Shown here: positions 1-8,359 of the stretch, piece by piece
Layout: the number at the start of each line of letters is the position of its first letter
How positions within the stretch are numbered: the first letter of the stretch is position 1
Assembly (NCBI GenBank): GCA_036939355.1
Contig: JALLAP010000590.1
Span: 1-16,615 of the forward strand
Direction: 5' to 3'
Source: Thalassiosira profunda
Lineage: Eukaryota; Bacillariophyta; Thalassiosirophyceae; Thalassiosirales; Thalassiosiraceae
DNA: 16,615 bases
Translations under genes and position numbers: made by a program
The notes under the pieces: model-generated
What the model saw: the letters and a program-made list of their open reading frames with translations, nothing else
Told to the model about the DNA's origin: nothing
The model's database searches: none

Positions 1-15
1 CTCCAACCCACCGCC

Positions 16-1615
16 ATGCTCGTCCAAAAGCCCTCCATCCTCGCGGCCCTCGTCGCAGTCGGCGGCGGCTGCGATGCCTTCACCAGCAGCCACCCCGCAT
101 CGGCGCCCCCGTCGACCACCCGCCTCCACTCGACCGTCGCCCCGGGCACCGCCGCCATTCCCCTCACCCCGCCCTCGAAGCTCGACGACTCTTCCACCGC
201 CGACCTGTTCGACACGCGCGTCCAAAAGACCTACGGCCGGTATCCCATCACCTTCGTCTCCGGCGCGGGATCCACCCTCACCGACGAAACGGGACGCGAG
301 TACCTCGACTTCGTCTCCGGCATCGCCACCTGCGCCCTCGGCCACGCCAACCCCGCCCTCACTGCCGCCGTGACGGAACAAATGGGAAAGGTCCACCACG
401 TGAGCAACCTGTACTACACCCCGAGCCAGGGGAAGTTGGCCCAGTGGCTGTGCGAGAATTCGTGCGCGGACAAGGCGTTCTTTTGCAATTCCGGCGCGGA
501 GAGTAATGAGGCGGCGATCAAGCTGGCGAGGCGGCACGCGAGTGACCGGGGCATCACGGTGAGTTGGAACGTCTGCGTGCTGTGGGAGATGTGATTGTGG
601 TTTTGGAGCGGTGAAGGTTGGTGGGATGATTTATGCACAAGATGTGCATGCATCGGCACTCTCTCCTTCTGATTCATTCCATCCGGCAAATATCTGGCCT
701 GTTTCATTCTGCTTCTTTCAGGATCCCGTCATTATCACCGCCGAGCAGTCCTTCCACGGCCGCACCCTCGCCACCGTCACCGCCACCGCCCAGCCCAAGT
801 ACCACAAGGGCTTCACCTACGGCGGGGAAATGGTGCGCGGCTTCCGATACACCCCCTACAACGACTGCGACGCGCTGGAGAAATTGGTCGCGGAAATCAA
901 CACCACCCCTGAAGCGGACGCGAAGGAGGGACGGAAGCGAGGCCTCGCCGCGATCATGCTCGAGCCCCTCCAGGGCGAGGGGGGCATCCGCCCGGGGACC
1001 AAAGAGTACTTTGCGTTGGCGCGGAAGCTGTGCGACGAGACGGGGGCCGTGCTCATTTGCGACGAGGTCCAGGTGGGCATGGGACGGTCGGGCACCCTCT
1101 GGGGCCACCAGCAGTTGGGCGTCGAGCCGGACGTGTTTACTTCCGCAAAGGCGCTGGGCGGCGGCGTGCCCATTGGTGCCATGATGGCGCGAGGAGAGGC
1201 CGCCAATGTCTTTGGCCCGGGCGATCACGCGAGCACGTACGGCGGAAATCCGCTGGCGTGCGCGGCGGGCCTGGCAGTGGCGGAGTACCTGAGCGAGCAC
1301 GACGTGTTGGAGAATGTCCGGGCGCGGGGCGAGCAGCTCTCGGAGGGATTGGCCGACATTGCGAGCCGCTATCCCGAGGTTCTCGGCGAAGTACGCGGCT
1401 GGGGACTGCTCAAGGGAGTTCCGATCAAGGAGGAGGCGGGCTGCACTGCCGCCGAGTTGGTAGGAGACGCCATGGAGGAGGGATTGCTGTTGGTCGCCGC
1501 CGGCCCGTCCGTGGTGCGGTTCGTCCCGCCATTGGTGGTGAAGGAATCCGAGGTGGCCGAGGCGCTCTCCCGATTCGAGACAGCCATTGCCAAGCGCGTG
1601 GGAGTTTCTCCGTAA
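16..1615 (+). CDS. ARGD: Acetylornithine aminotransferase, plastid-targeted (class III PLP transaminase)
   Basis: Join 16-558 and 722-1615, 478 residues. It transfers an amino group between N-acetylornithine and 2-oxoglutarate in the arginine/ornithine pathway. The PLP fold is complete: phosphate-binding CNSGAESNEAAIK (157-169), cofactor aspartate in CDEVQVGMGRSG (D295), Schiff-base lysine in TSAKALGGG (K324), and the family block STYGGNPLACAAGLAV. The wording resembles cyanobacterial/plastid ArgD, from memory. Residues 1-21 form a hydrophobic signal peptide ending in CDA|F, followed by a Ser/Thr/Pro-rich stretch, which fits an ochrophyte plastid address. The intron is phase 0 (GTGAGT at 559, CAG ending at 721); keeping it would end translation at TGA 592-594. 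ATG 16 is preceded by only 15 bases, so the promoter lies outside. Long open frames on the opposite strand are shadows. Other class III aminotransferases (ornithine, GABA) are less likely. Confidence 0.92.
559..721 (+). other. Intron of the acetylornithine aminotransferase gene
   Basis: The intron is 163 bases with donor GTGAGT and a pyrimidine-rich end ctgcttctttcag. Its removal joins GIT to DPVIITAEQSFHGRT in frame. It contains the near-palindrome TATGCACAAGATGTGCATGCAT at 632-653 (10-base core TATGCACAAG), whose core recurs in the CFAP77 intron. Confidence 0.9.
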
Positions 1616-1742
1616 GAATGACACTGCGGGTGTTGCAATTCATAGAACGAAAGGATCGTGTACCATTGTAAGAGATTAGACCAAAACACAAACTTTATGC
1701 CCGTTATTCATACCAGCAACAAAGATGCGAAGCAGATCGAGG
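1616..1742. other. Convergent 3' ends (aminotransferase and CFAP77-like)
   Basis: Only 127 bases separate the two stop codons of the converging genes, so their 3' untranslated regions must be short or overlap. I see no further coding potential and no clear poly(A) signal. Confidence 0.6.
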
Positions 1743-2482
1743 CTAGCACTTCACCCGCGCTGGAACGTTCTTGAACCTGGTGAGCTTGAATTCTTCGACC
1801 GACTTGCGTTTCGCCATCTCCTCCTCCAAGAGCTCGCGAGATTTGGCCACGATGAGCGACGATTTGGTTGGCTTGGCGGGCGGCAGCCGTCCCTTCAGCC
1901 TCTTTCCAGAGAGGTCAGGATAGTCCTGGTCGTCGTCCGCAGACGGGCACTTCAGGAGCTCGGTCATCGAAACCTTATTTCTCTTGGACTGAATCCCAAA
2001 AGCCTGCGGAGGCTGGCTCGAACCGCTCTCCTGGTAGATGGAAGTGATGGGTTGACGGTCCACCTCGGGCTTCTCCTTTTTGGACCGCTTCGGATTGTGC
2101 TTCATGACGGGATTCTTCTTCGAGAACTCGCGCTGGGCCTTGGACGTGAGGCATCCCTGTTTGAGGGCCTCGCGGTTGGTCGCCGGGTAGCTTTGGAGGC
2201 TGCTGGGCGGCTCCGAGGGCTTGCTCTGCGCCCAGCTCTGGACGACTGAGAGAGAATGATGTGAGCAAACGAGTGTGCACATGATGTATGCACAAGTATG
2301 CACAAAATGCAGGCCGAACATTCAGAGCCCAGGAAGGCTGAAAGGCTCTCACCTTCGCCAGCACCTTCCTTGTCGAGCTTGGATTCGATGCCGTACACGA
2401 AATCATCCTCCGGAAGGGCGCAAGAAGGAGACCTCACTCGGCCTACGACCGGCTTGATCATCGTGACGCGTTTGTCGGCCAT
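1743..2482 (-). CDS. CFAP77: CFAP77-like flagellar axoneme protein
   Basis: Complement of join(1743-2245, 2353-2482), 210 residues. The family pattern is recognisable: a short N-terminal 'kP.vGr.Rsp...LP.dDFVYG' segment (residues 10-31), 'GeVVQSWaqskPS' (42-55), 'naTNREALKqGclTskaqreFsk' (65-86), a middle 'QAFGIQSKRNKVSMTELL', and a charged C-terminal helix EEEMAKRKSVEEFKLTRFKN. CFAP77 is known as a microtubule inner protein of the ciliary doublet, near the B-tubule, so the product should act in a flagellum. The intron (2246-2352) has donor GTGAG and ends TCTCTCAG; splicing in phase 1 yields GEVVQSW. The gene faces away from the JPT/SPIRAL1-like gene across 355 bases. The assignment is by remembered family pattern, not alignment; the gene structure is firmer than the name. 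Confidence 0.72.
2246..2352 (-). other. Intron of the CFAP77-like gene
   Basis: The intron is 107 bases. It holds a cluster of TGCAY/RTGCA words (2275-2310) including TGTGCACATGATG and two copies of TATGCACAA, resembling the cluster in the aminotransferase intron. Confidence 0.85.
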
Positions 2483-2644
2483 CGTTCCGGGTCCCAAGAG
2501 CGCGGAAAGGAGCAAGAGGGGTGTAGTTGCAGGGCTTGAGACGGCTCTCTGAGACTGGCAAGGCCGAGAGGGAGAGCGAAGACTCAGGGGAGCGAGAGAG
2601 TGAAGGAGTTCTGCGAATCGAGCGCCTAAACCTGCAAAAATATT

Positions 2645-2668
2645 TTGAATTTGAAAAATCAAATTCAA
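2645..2668. repeat. Perfect 10-base inverted repeat (hairpin)
   Basis: TTGAATTTGA, a four-base AAAA spacer, then TCAAATTCAA. It lies in the AT-rich island of the divergent promoter and overlaps the next palindrome. Confidence 0.85.
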
Positions 2669-2676
2669 TTGAATTT
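2661..2676. repeat. Perfect 16-base palindrome
   Basis: AAATTCAATTGAATTT reads the same on both strands. It shares its left half with the right arm of the neighbouring hairpin, so the two structures are alternatives in single-stranded form. Confidence 0.9.
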
Positions 2677-2837
2677 AGATTCGAAATTTTGAAAAGACAG
2701 TTTTTTAAATCTAAAAAAAAATCAAACGAATCTGAAAAGTTGACCCATCCCCCTCGGCCACTTGCCCCCGCCATTGACCCTCTCTGTCAGACAGCTCACC
2801 GCCATTGCCCCCGTTGCTCTCGCCGCCGCTCAGCACA

Positions 2838-3167
2838 ATGATTGGCCAAAACGAGAACCAGAACGCCTTCCTCAAGGAGGGCCGGACGACGTCGCGCGTA
2901 ACGCAAAACCCCGGAGGGAAGAGCTCCATTTCGCTCGGCTGGGATTCTCCCAAGGGTGCTGAAGAGCCGAAGACGCTCACGAATGAGAAGGAAAAGGGCT
3001 CTGTGGCTGCCTCTAAGCCGACGGCAAGCCCTGGAGCCAACAAGGGGGTGTCGTCCAACCTCTACGCCAATGGCAACTCGCAGAACACCGGGAATGTCCT
3101 CACCGATAGGCCCTCCTCCAGGGTGACGCAGCCGCCGGGAGGGAAGAGCCAGATCACGTTTGGCTAG
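2838..3167 (+). CDS. JPT (Jupiter/HN1)/SPIRAL1-like microtubule-associated protein
   Basis: Intronless, 109 residues, with ATG at 2838 (MIGQNENQNAF); an in-frame upstream start at 2805 lacks a matching product. Two copies of the family microtubule-binding motif sit at the two ends: TTSRVTQNPGGKSSISLGWD (17-36) and PSSRVTQPPGGKSQITFG (92-109, the extreme C-terminus). The first with its SLGxD follow-up is like animal JPT1/HN1 ('SSRVLRPPGGGS..SLGFDEP'). The second, preceded by QNTGNVLTDRPS, is like plant SPIRAL1 ('GQNTGN.LTDRPS'). The linker is rich in Lys, Ser and Pro and probably unstructured. The expected role is binding and organising cytoplasmic or axonemal microtubules. It is divergent from the CFAP77-like gene. 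The short length is normal for SPIRAL1 proteins. Confidence 0.8.
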   Translation: MIGQNENQNAFLKEGRTTSRVTQNPGGKSSISLGWDSPKGAEEPKTLTNEKEKGSVAASKPTASPGANKGVSSNLYANGNSQNTGNVLTDRPSSRVTQPPGGKSQITFG

Positions 3168-3577
3168 ACCTACCTAGGACTCATTTGGGCACGGCGATCA
3201 TAACGTAGTGGCAATGCGCTGGTTGGGCTTTTTGCCCAAGGACTCAAGTGGACATCGTTCATGACTCTTTCTTCGCGTCTATCCGTGTGTTAGGTAGTAT
3301 GAAACGATGTCCCATCCCGCTATCCATACCGACAACTCCTCATTCTAGAACCACCGCGAGTCTAATCTAAGCCACCATTTTGCAAAATTGGCGCCGAGCG
3401 ACAAGCCACTCACACCCCTCGGGTAGACACATCAGAACACTCCCACCGAATCTCCCCCATACCTACAACCACACTGCAATGAATGTTGTTGTATGGCCCT
3501 CCAATCCACTCCCAATCACCCACACGTCCCCTCCAAACTCCTCGCGTGCACACCCTGTTCATTCCATCATTTCCTTT
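3168..3577. other. Convergent intergenic stretch (3' regions)
   Basis: Between the JPT/SPIRAL1-like stop and the TPR-gene stop there are 410 bases without a credible gene. The start carries ACCTACCTAGG directly after the stop codon; an 11-base match to it (reverse complement) sits at the stop of the membrane-protein gene at 11072-11082. Otherwise nothing is recognisable. Confidence 0.5.
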
Positions 3578-4843
3578 TCAGTTGCCCGCCTTCAGCTGCT
3601 GCACCGTCCGGTGCAGCCGGTGCTGCATCATATTGCACAGCTCCACGTTGCTCTTCCCCACCTGCGCGTACGGCATCGCCAGCACGGTCTTGACGTCCTG
3701 CAGCGCGAACCGGTAGCGCTCCACCCCCTCGAACGCCTGGGCGCGGCGGACGAGCGCCTTGACGTTCTCGGGATCGACCTCCAGGACGGCCGTGCAGTCC
3801 TCGATGACGCCGTCGTAGTTGGAGATTTGCTTGTAGCACGCGGCCCGATTGGCGTGGGCCTTCATGGCGAGGTCGGATTGGGATTTGCCGCCTTTCTGGA
3901 GTCCCTCGAGGCATTTCGTGTAGTGGGTGATGGCGACTGTCGATTAGGGAGGAGGGCAAGGGATCGGTGAGAACACACAAAATGAACTCTCAAGGCCTCA
4001 GACATATCATGTGCACATTTCCCCCAAGACGAAGTCTCTCTCCTTCATTAGCATCCACTTTCAGCCTTCCACTCCAAACACCAGGAACCTCCCCAAGGAT
4101 CAGAATGCCAGCAGCCCACCAACCCTAGCTTTCATCCGGCACTGGTCAACTTTCTTGGCCGACCTCTCCTCCAATGACCAATGATTTTCCCCCCAAAAAA
4201 TGTCTCGTCCACCCTCTCACAACTCACCCTCGAACTGGGCCTTCTTGAACGCGTCGTCCCCCCGCTCCTTGTGCACCTCGTCCGGACTCAAATTGGCCCT
4301 CCGCTGCGCCTCCATCTTCTCGTACTTGGGCTTCACCCGTCCCATCATCCGTTCAATGTCGGGATTGCCCGCGTCCAGCCGGCTCGCCAGCTCGAGCGTC
4401 TTGTACGCCCCGCCAATGTCCCCGGACTGCATCTGCTCCTCGCACTTCGAAATGTACTTGGCCACCGTCTCGCCGCGCTGGAGCTCGGTGAGGTCCTTCT
4501 TCATCCGCTTGAGGTCCGGGTTGGCCGAATCGACGGCCAGCCCCGACTCGAGGGCCTTGATGCACCCGTCCAAATCGTCCTTGGCCTTGAGGGCCGTGGC
4601 GAGGCGGAAGTACCCCTTGACGAAATTCTTGTCGGCCTTGATGCAGGAGCGGGCGGCCTCCTCCATCTCGTCGTACTCGGAGATTTTTTCGTAGCACGCG
4701 GCCATGTTGGACCAGTAGGCGGGGACGTTGGGATCGACGGCCGTGGCCTCCTTGTATTTGGCGATGGCGGACTTGTAGTCGCCGCCCTTGAAGTACTTGT
4801 TGCCCTCGGCCTTGAAGGCCTCTGCGCGGGGGTGTCCGGGCAT
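3578..4843 (-). CDS. TPR co-chaperone, STI1/Hop-like, with Hsp-binding carboxylate clamp
   Basis: Complement of join(3578-3936, 4228-4843), 324 residues. An N-terminal three-repeat TPR domain (about 7-115) begins EAFKAEGNKYFKGGDYKSAI. All five residues that clamp the C-terminal EEVD of Hsp70/Hsp90 are present as K11, N15, N46, K76 and R80, with the same spacing as in Hop TPR1 (K8, N12, N43, K73, R77). A second TPR domain (about 190-310) begins DEVHKERGDDAFKK; there the first Asn is replaced by Asp, while ANRAACY and VKALVRR are kept. No DP domains are seen, and it is shorter than Hop (about 540), so this is a reduced Hop/STI1-like adaptor rather than a true orthologue. The intron is 291 bases, with GTGAG donor and CGACAG acceptor in phase 1. 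No signal peptide is seen, so it is probably cytosolic. Confidence 0.82.
3937..4227 (-). other. Intron of the TPR co-chaperone gene
   Basis: The intron is 291 bases. Splicing joins FKKAQFE to VAITHYTKCLEG across a GTC codon. It contains ATGTGCACATGAT (minus strand, near 4007-4017), the same kind of TGCACATGAT word seen in other introns here. Confidence 0.85.
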
Positions 4844-5367
4844 GGTTGGGGTGGTGTGGGGGTGGCGGTAGGGGAGGCGCGGAGCGGAGCAGAGCGGAGG
4901 GGGCTGAATGAGCGGCGGGCAGGACGCAGGACCAGCGCAGATCTTCGTCTTTGGTCGGAGGGAGTTTGTTGTTAGGGGGTTCAATTTAGTGTTTGGATGA
5001 GATGGGCCTTGTAGGAGTAGAGGTTAGGGAGAAATAGACTTATGCCTCTGATTACCAAAAGTGAGGGCTAAAATACCCCCTGGCTCCCCATTAATAGAGA
5101 TATCTATTAAGGGGTAGCACTAGAAAACGACAGACAGACGAGGCAGGAGAGGGAGAAGAGGAGAAGAGAGAAGACCGAGAAGAGCAGAGCCAGGATGGAG
5201 CCCCCAGGGATGTACAGGCTCCGGGGGCTGCCCTTCTTATGTTGTCTGAGCAATTCAATCAAACTGCAATGGATACGGATGATTTACATGCACATCTGCA
5301 AGAAAGGCGGATAGCATCTTCTTCCGTCATTGCCGAGGCACCCGCCACTTGCACCCCAAAGTACTAT
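4844..5367. other. Intergenic region: TPR-gene promoter and DRG2 3' end
   Basis: The 524 bases lie upstream of the TPR gene and downstream of the DRG2-like gene (both minus strand). There is a purine-rich tract at about 5124-5196 (pyrimidine-rich on the transcribed-sense minus strand), a GC-rich stretch after 4855, a strong hairpin at 5086-5114, and a smaller pair AGCCCCC/GGGGGCT at about 5199-5231. No gene is supported. Confidence 0.55.
5086..5114. repeat. Inverted repeat with GC clamp (hairpin)
   Basis: CCCC, one unpaired A, TTAATAG, a six-base AGATAT spacer, CTATTAA, GGGG. The 11 base pairs around one bulge form an unusually tight hairpin between two genes. It could be a transcription-end signal, a miniature-element remnant, or chance. 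Confidence 0.7.
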
Positions 5368-6636
5368 CTACCCAGCCTTCTTCACCAGTTGCACCACATC
5401 CTCGTCCATGAGCCTATGATCCTTCCCACACCGCTGCGGCTGGTGCTTCGCGCTGCGCCCCCACACCCACGCATGGCTGAACTGTTCCATGAGGCTGCGG
5501 TGAATCCGATTGCAAAACTCCTCCACGGTCGGGTTGCCCTCCGAGTGCAGAATCACCGGCTCGTCGTAGTCTGGTATCTGCCCCTTGGGTTTGGTGTAGA
5601 TCCGCAGCATGTTGCACTTGTCCCACACCTCCTCCATCAATTCTTCCAAGTTCCAACTGTGCTGGGACGAGATGGGCACGTAGTTGGGCATTTGATCGAG
5701 GATGTCCAGCTCCTCGATCGTCTTGGCGATGAGGAGAAATATTTGTTAGCAATGTCAAAAAAGCCCGTCGTTTGGCAGAGTTTGTCTTTGTACTCACCAG
5801 CGCGTCTATTTTGTTGAAGACATAGAGGACGGGGATGTACGCGCGGTTCCCCTCGATGACATCGATGAACTGATCCACCGTAATGTCCTCCCGCAATATG
5901 ATCGTGGCGCAGCTGATTCTGAACTCCTTCAATACCACGCGGCAGACTTCGGCATTCATCCCCTTCGTTTGGGGGCACATCTCTTGGTAGTCGATGCCCC
6001 CGCTTTCTTTCTTCACCACTTTGACATTGGGCGGAGACTGGTTGATTCGGATGCCAAAGCTAAAGAGTTCGGCCTCGATGATCTTTTTGTGCGTCAGTGG
6101 TTTTCCCGAATCAAGCACGATGAGAATGAGGTTGCACGTGCGGGCCGTCGAGATGACCTGCCGTCCGCGGCCCTTGCCTTCGGCAGCCCCCTCGATGATA
6201 CCCGGCAGATCCAGCACTTGGATTCGAGCGCCCTTGTCTGATTGAAATCGCATCAATAAGGCCATCAAGTATGTGGCAAAAATATATGCAATGCACATCA
6301 CTCACACTTCATTGTTCCCGGAATGCAAGTCAAAGTGGTAAACTCATACGCTGCCGCCTCGCTCCTCGTGCCCGTCAGCGTCGTCAGCAACGTGCTCTTG
6401 CCCACCGAAGGAAATCCCACCAACCCTATCCGCGTATCGCCGCTCTTGGTGACGTCGAATCCCCTCCCGGCGTCTTTGGAACCGGCGCTCTTTCCCCCGG
6501 GTCCGTTGACGAGCTCCGACCGCAATTTGGCCAGCTTCGCCTTCAGCGTGCCCAAGTGGTAGTTGGTCGCCTTGTTCTTCTGCGTCCGGGCCATCTCGGC
6601 CTCAATCTCCTCGATTTGCTTTTGTACGTTGGACAT
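5368..6636 (-). CDS. DRG2: Developmentally regulated GTP-binding protein, DRG2/Rbg2 type
   Basis: Complement of join(5368-5721, 5798-6237, 6306-6636), 374 residues. This is a translation-factor GTPase of the OBG/DRG family, which acts with a DFRP partner on ribosomes. The N-terminal helix [27 protein letters not shown] (13-39) is followed by G1 GFPSVGKST (74-82), switch [10 protein letters not shown] (99-107), G3 DLPG (120-123), GKGRGRQV, G4 NKID (252-255), and a C-terminal TGS domain (about 290-372) with [19 protein letters not shown] and [19 protein letters not shown] and FTTLTCIPG favour DRG2 over DRG1. Length fits the family (about 364). Both introns keep the frame: the first restores [12 protein letters not shown], the second joins NKIDAL to TIEELDI and uses an AAG acceptor. 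It is divergent from the Costars gene. Confidence 0.93.
5722..5797 (-). other. Intron 2 of the DRG2-like gene
   Basis: This 76-base phase-0 intron has donor GTGAGT. The acceptor that restores the family sequence is AAG rather than CAG/TAG, slightly weak but in frame. Confidence 0.8.
6238..6305 (-). other. Intron 1 of the DRG2-like gene
   Basis: At 68 bases this is the shortest intron in the window: donor GTGAGT, end TCAATCAG, phase 1 (TAC, Tyr111). The donor is followed by ATGTGCATTGCAT, another TGCAT-rich word. Confidence 0.9.
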
Positions 6637-7077
6637 GGTGGCGGTGGTTGTTTTGTAATGCAGAAAGGTGCAGAGATGGTGCACGTGTGTGTGCTAGTGA
6701 AGTCAAGAACCAAACGGTCAAGATGAAGCGACAGTGACCCTGGTGGCGCCGAAGAAATGGCCCTGCCGCCGCCGAAAGATGCAAGAGAAGTCGCGGAGGA
6801 GGGAGGCCTAGAGGGGGAGGTGGGGCGGGAGGGGCGACAGGACTCGACGGAAATTTGCGGAGGAGAGAGCGGGGAGCGGGGGCCGCGCGGGGTGAAGCGG
6901 ACGGAGAGCCGGAGGGAAGGAAGGAAGACAAAAGGGCCACTCTCCCCAGCTCAAAGATCCAAGAGGCAGGCCAAGCCGAGCCGGCAGTAATAAACGGAGG
7001 CTACTGTGCCACGGCTACTGCCCCCTCTGTACCCGAAGGCCATTATTTACCCCGCGGCAACGGTGGAGCGGGCTGCA
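6637..7077. promoter_or_regulatory. Divergent promoter region between DRG2-like and Costars genes
   Basis: The 441 bases lie between two outward-facing starts. The centre (about 6775-6965) is strongly purine-rich on the plus strand. GTGCACGTGTGTGTGC at about 6679-6694 contains a CACGTG E-box/G-box-type core close to the DRG2 start. No other site can be named. Confidence 0.45.
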
Positions 7078-8359
7078 ATGGCGGTCTTGTACCATAGTGA
7101 CTCGAGCGGCCGGGTGGGCGAGGTCGAGGTGCGTGCGTCGTACCGTGGCGTGGGGGGAGGTGCTTCAATTCTGACTATGCGGTTGGGGGTCCACGCGTGG
7201 GATGCATCGACGATTTGCCAATCATGCATCGCTCCTATCGTTCATTTGCAAATCATGGTGTGGGTAGTTGCATTCTTCGTTTCCTCGGCATCGTTCTCAC
7301 CATCTGTTGCCCTTCTTCATCCACATCACAACAGGACCGCTTGAAGGGCGAATTGGACCAGCTAGTCATCGACATCTGGCGTATTGGCGACCCCGAAAAG
7401 CCCGAGGTGCTGTTCGGAGAGCTCTTCGACGACGATGAGGTCCAAAATTATTACGAGGCGCTGGTGGGGACGCTGAAGGCGGCGAAGAAGCGTGAGTGTA
7501 CACATTACTGCCCCCGGCAGAGCAAATCGCACCTGCGCTGAATACCTTACTCAACTTCATCACTTTATTGTTTTGTGTTGCAGGGGGTATTGTCAAGTAC
7601 AAAAGCCCGATGCTTCTCAAAGGGGCACATGATAAAGTGATGGTGAATCTCGTGGATGAGACGCCATTGCCCGCTAGTGCATTTGTCACGAAGCCAAAGG
7701 TGGAAAGCGCGCCCCCGAAACCTGCGCCCCCGAAGCCTTCGCCGGCCCCAAAGCCACCTCAGGCAACCCCTGTTGCTCCACCTTCCCCAAAGCCGGCGGC
7801 CGCTCCGGCCAAGCCAGCTGCGAAGCAAGAGCCCGTCGATGATCTCGGGGACGAGTTGATGGCATTCGTAAAGACCAAAAAGGCAGCTCCAAAGGAAGAC
7901 GCGACAACATCGGATGATAAGGGTGCGTCCACTGACGCTGCGCCTGTGGAGGTTACAACCAAAGCAGCAGAGCCTGAGAAACCGCCTCAGTCTGTGCCGG
8001 CCACCAAACCTGCCGAGATGGAGTCGGAGCGGGACGCGGGGGACCTGCCGGCGAAGGACTCAAAGGACGACACAACTGCTGCTGATGCGACCTCCGGCGT
8101 TGCTGCGCTAGATATCAAGGACACAACAAAACCTGAGGAACCTGCGGCGGTTCCATCTGCTATCACTGATGCTGGAGCTAATGGGACAAAGAGCGCAACG
8201 TCGGTATCATCTGGCGATGATGCAGCTCCATCCAATGGAAAGGCAACCAAAAAGAAGACGAAGAAGATTGGATCGCCTAGGGATTTGACCTCCATGCTTT
8301 CACCATCGATGAAGAAGAAGTTCAGTTTCCGCAAACAGAATTCGTCGTCGGAGAAGTAA
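7078..8359 (+). CDS. Costars-domain protein with long Pro/Ala/Lys tail and MARCKS-like basic end
   Basis: Join 7078-7128, 7335-7491, 7584-8359, 327 residues. Residues about 15-95 form a Costars domain: EVEDRLKGELDQLVIDIWRI, VLFGELF, YYEALVGTLKAAKKRGIVKY, LLKGAHDKVMVNLVDE. The domain is known from ABRACL and ABRA/STARS, which act on actin and cell motility. ABRACL is only about 80 residues, so the 230-residue tail is an addition: Pro/Ala/Lys repeats (110-145), an acidic Thr/Ala/Asp stretch, then a basic end with KKKTKK and MKKKFSFRKQ (312-321), similar to the phosphorylatable MARCKS effector motif. Introns 2 and, less surely, 1 are in frame. Exon 1 (17 residues) uses the only GTGCGT donor in the window but yields the family-like EVEDRLKGEL. 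An alternative is an unspliced start at ATG 7224. Divergent from DRG2. Confidence 0.8.
7129..7334 (+). other. Intron 1 of the Costars gene (inferred)
   Basis: The intron is 206 bases with donor GTGCGT and a pyrimidine-rich 3' end, ttgcccttcttcatcc...acaacag. It is phase 0. No GTGAG donor exists in the preceding region, so this is the best choice, but it is the least certain intron here. It contains two ATGCATC words. Confidence 0.65.
7492..7583 (+). other. Intron 2 of the Costars gene
   Basis: The intron is 92 bases with donor GTGAGT and end TTTTGTGTTGCAG. Splicing in phase 1 joins LKAAKK to RGIVKYKS, the conserved centre of the Costars domain. Confidence 0.92.

Larger units (their letters stand above)
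2483..2837. promoter_or_regulatory. Divergent promoter region between CFAP77-like and JPT/SPIRAL1-like genes
   Basis: A 355-base region lies between two outward-facing start codons. Most is GC-rich, but about 2636-2740 is a sharply bounded AT-rich island containing nested palindromes (listed separately). Two microtubule-related genes sharing this stretch suggests co-regulation; no binding site can be named from sequence alone. Confidence 0.55.

Noticed and set aside
704..1624. Long minus-strand open frame of 306 codons opposite the aminotransferase
   Set aside because: It lies wholly opposite a well-supported exon, is low in complexity and has no family pattern; it is a by-product of GC-rich codons.
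1725..2249. Plus-strand open frame of 174 codons opposite the CFAP77-like gene
   Set aside because: Composition is that of an antisense shadow, while the minus-strand frame splices cleanly and matches a family.
4181..4975. Plus-strand open frame of 264 codons opposite the TPR gene
   Set aside because: It is rich in Leu, Val and Arg as expected for an antisense frame, and the minus strand has intact TPR repeats with clamp residues.
7197..7541. Unspliced N-terminus for the Costars protein with a hydrophobic segment (GTG at 7197 or ATG at 7224)
   Set aside because: The sequence before 7335 looks like an intron end (pyrimidine-rich, CAG), and splicing from 7128 gives the family-like EVEDRLKGELDQL. 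Kept as an alternative only.
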